A DNA stretch of 7,329 bases from Clostridiaceae bacterium AF10-41 (GTDB lineage: Bacteria; Bacillota; Clostridia; Clostridiales; Clostridiaceae): positions 1-7,329 of the forward strand of contig JAQCTH010000111.1 in the NCBI GenBank assembly GCA_027686065.1, written 5' to 3'. Both the position numbers and the translations under genes were made by a program. Positions within the stretch are counted from its first letter, which is position 1; every line of letters starts with the position of its first letter. The notes under the pieces were generated by a model. It saw nothing but the letters and a program-made list of their open reading frames with translations, was not told where the DNA came from and searched no databases. This document shows, piece by piece, positions 7,138 through 7,329 of the stretch.

Positions 7138-7216
7138 CGGGGTGTAGCGCAGATGGGAGCGCGCGTGGTTTGGGAACAAGCAAGTTACGTGAGTTCGATT
7201 CTCATCACCCGCTCCA
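7138..7216 (+). tRNA. Chimeric tRNA-like gene: tRNA-Pro(UGG) 5' half joined to tRNA-Gly 3' half, probable pseudo-tRNA
   Basis: The 5' half (7138-7175) is tRNA-Pro: acceptor strand CGGGGTG, TA, D-stem GCGC/GCGC around AGATGGGA, then CGTGG and anticodon loop TTTGGGA with UGG at 7171-7173. The 3' half (about 7177-7216) is tRNA-Gly: GCAAG anticodon-stem strand, TTAC variable loop, T-arm GTGAG-TTCGATT-CTCAT, acceptor strand CACCCGC, discriminator T and encoded CCA. A true Pro partner strand would read CACCCCG with discriminator A. Consequences seen: the first two acceptor pairs fail (C-C and G-G), the anticodon stem CGTGG/ACAAG has two of five pairs broken, and the variable region is about 8 nt instead of 4-5. 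Total length is 79 nt against the usual 76-77. Prolyl acceptor identity is lost, so it is unlikely to decode proline. D-arm, T-arm, CCA and promoter are intact, so an RNA may still be made. Confidence 0.75.
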
Positions 7217-7239
7217 TTAAATCAACAGATAAAAAAATG

Positions 7240-7268
7240 TTGACAAATGGAAAAGAATGATATAAAAT
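7240..7268 (+). promoter_or_regulatory. Sigma-A promoter of the tRNA-Arg gene
   Basis: A perfect -35 box TTGACA (7240-7245), a 17-bp spacer and the -10 box TAAAAT (7263-7268, 5 of 6). Transcription would start near 7275, about 18 nt before the tRNA. It lies directly after the CCA of the chimera with no terminator between them, so chimera transcripts may read into tRNA-Arg. Confidence 0.85.
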
Positions 7269-7292
7269 AATTAATGTTCTTTGTAACAATAT

Positions 7293-7329
7293 GCGTGTTT
7301 AGCTCAGCTGGATAGAGCAACGCCCTTCT
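7293..7329 (+). tRNA. tRNA-Arg(UCU), 5' half, cut by the window end
   Basis: Acceptor strand GCGTGTT, TA, D-stem GCTC/GAGC around AGCTGGATA, then A26, the anticodon-stem strand ACGCC and loop bases CTTCT. The last three bases of the window fall at anticodon positions 34-36 and read TCT, giving Arg(UCU), the decoder of AGA, the main arginine codon in the genes of this window. The 3' half lies outside. Identity assumes a regular 7-nt anticodon loop. Confidence 0.9.

Noticed and set aside
7138..7216. Calling this an ordinary functional tRNA-Pro(UGG)
   Set aside because: The anticodon loop fits, but the acceptor and anticodon stems do not close, the discriminator is T instead of A, and the 3' half is that of tRNA-Gly.
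1..7329. CRISPR array, insertion sequence, prophage or toxin-antitoxin pair
   Set aside because: No regularly spaced direct repeats, no transposase or integrase motifs and no paired small ORFs with such features were seen on either strand.

Overview
The window is a stretch of chromosome from a very AT-rich, low-GC Gram-positive bacterium. Gene content, AGGAGG-type ribosome sites, heavy use of AT-rich codons (ATA, AGA, TTA) and consensus sigma-A tRNA promoters fit the Clostridia. The overall flavour suggests Peptostreptococcaceae (relatives of Clostridioides), but that placement is an inference. There is no insertion sequence, prophage gene or CRISPR array.

Left part (1-3468). The window opens inside a multi-pass membrane sensor histidine kinase; its N-terminus lies outside. 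It converges on a small reverse-strand gene for a one-pass membrane protein with an acidic tail, and a very long perfect hairpin between them can stop transcription from both sides. An AT-rich 261-bp divergent region follows. Next comes a family 5 (peptide-type) solute-binding protein that stands alone without transporter genes and lacks the lipoprotein cysteine. It in turn converges, across a second hairpin, on a 520-residue reverse-strand protein I do not recognise.

Middle part (5047-6982). The unknown protein gene is divergent from a tight three-gene operon: RNase PH (rph), a RdgB/HAM1-type XTP/dITP diphosphatase and a YfcE/YsnB-type metallophosphoesterase. This matches the rph-ysnA-ysnB order known in Bacillus subtilis. 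RNase PH trims the 3' ends of tRNA precursors and RdgB cleans the nucleotide pool. The gaps are 4 and 9 bases, so co-transcription is very likely.

Right part (6983-7329). Two tRNA-type genes follow, each with its own near-consensus sigma-A promoter. The second is the 5' half of a tRNA-Arg(UCU), cut by the window edge. The first is the most unusual object here: a 79-nt tRNA-like gene whose 5' half is tRNA-Pro(UGG) and whose 3' half, including the encoded CCA, is tRNA-Gly. The halves do not pair properly in the acceptor or anticodon stem, yet the promoter, D-arm, T-arm and CCA end are intact. It is either a recombinant pseudo-tRNA that may still be transcribed, or a mis-assembly. An 11-bp inverted repeat spans the operon-tRNA gap, and its right arm covers the -35 box of the chimera promoter.
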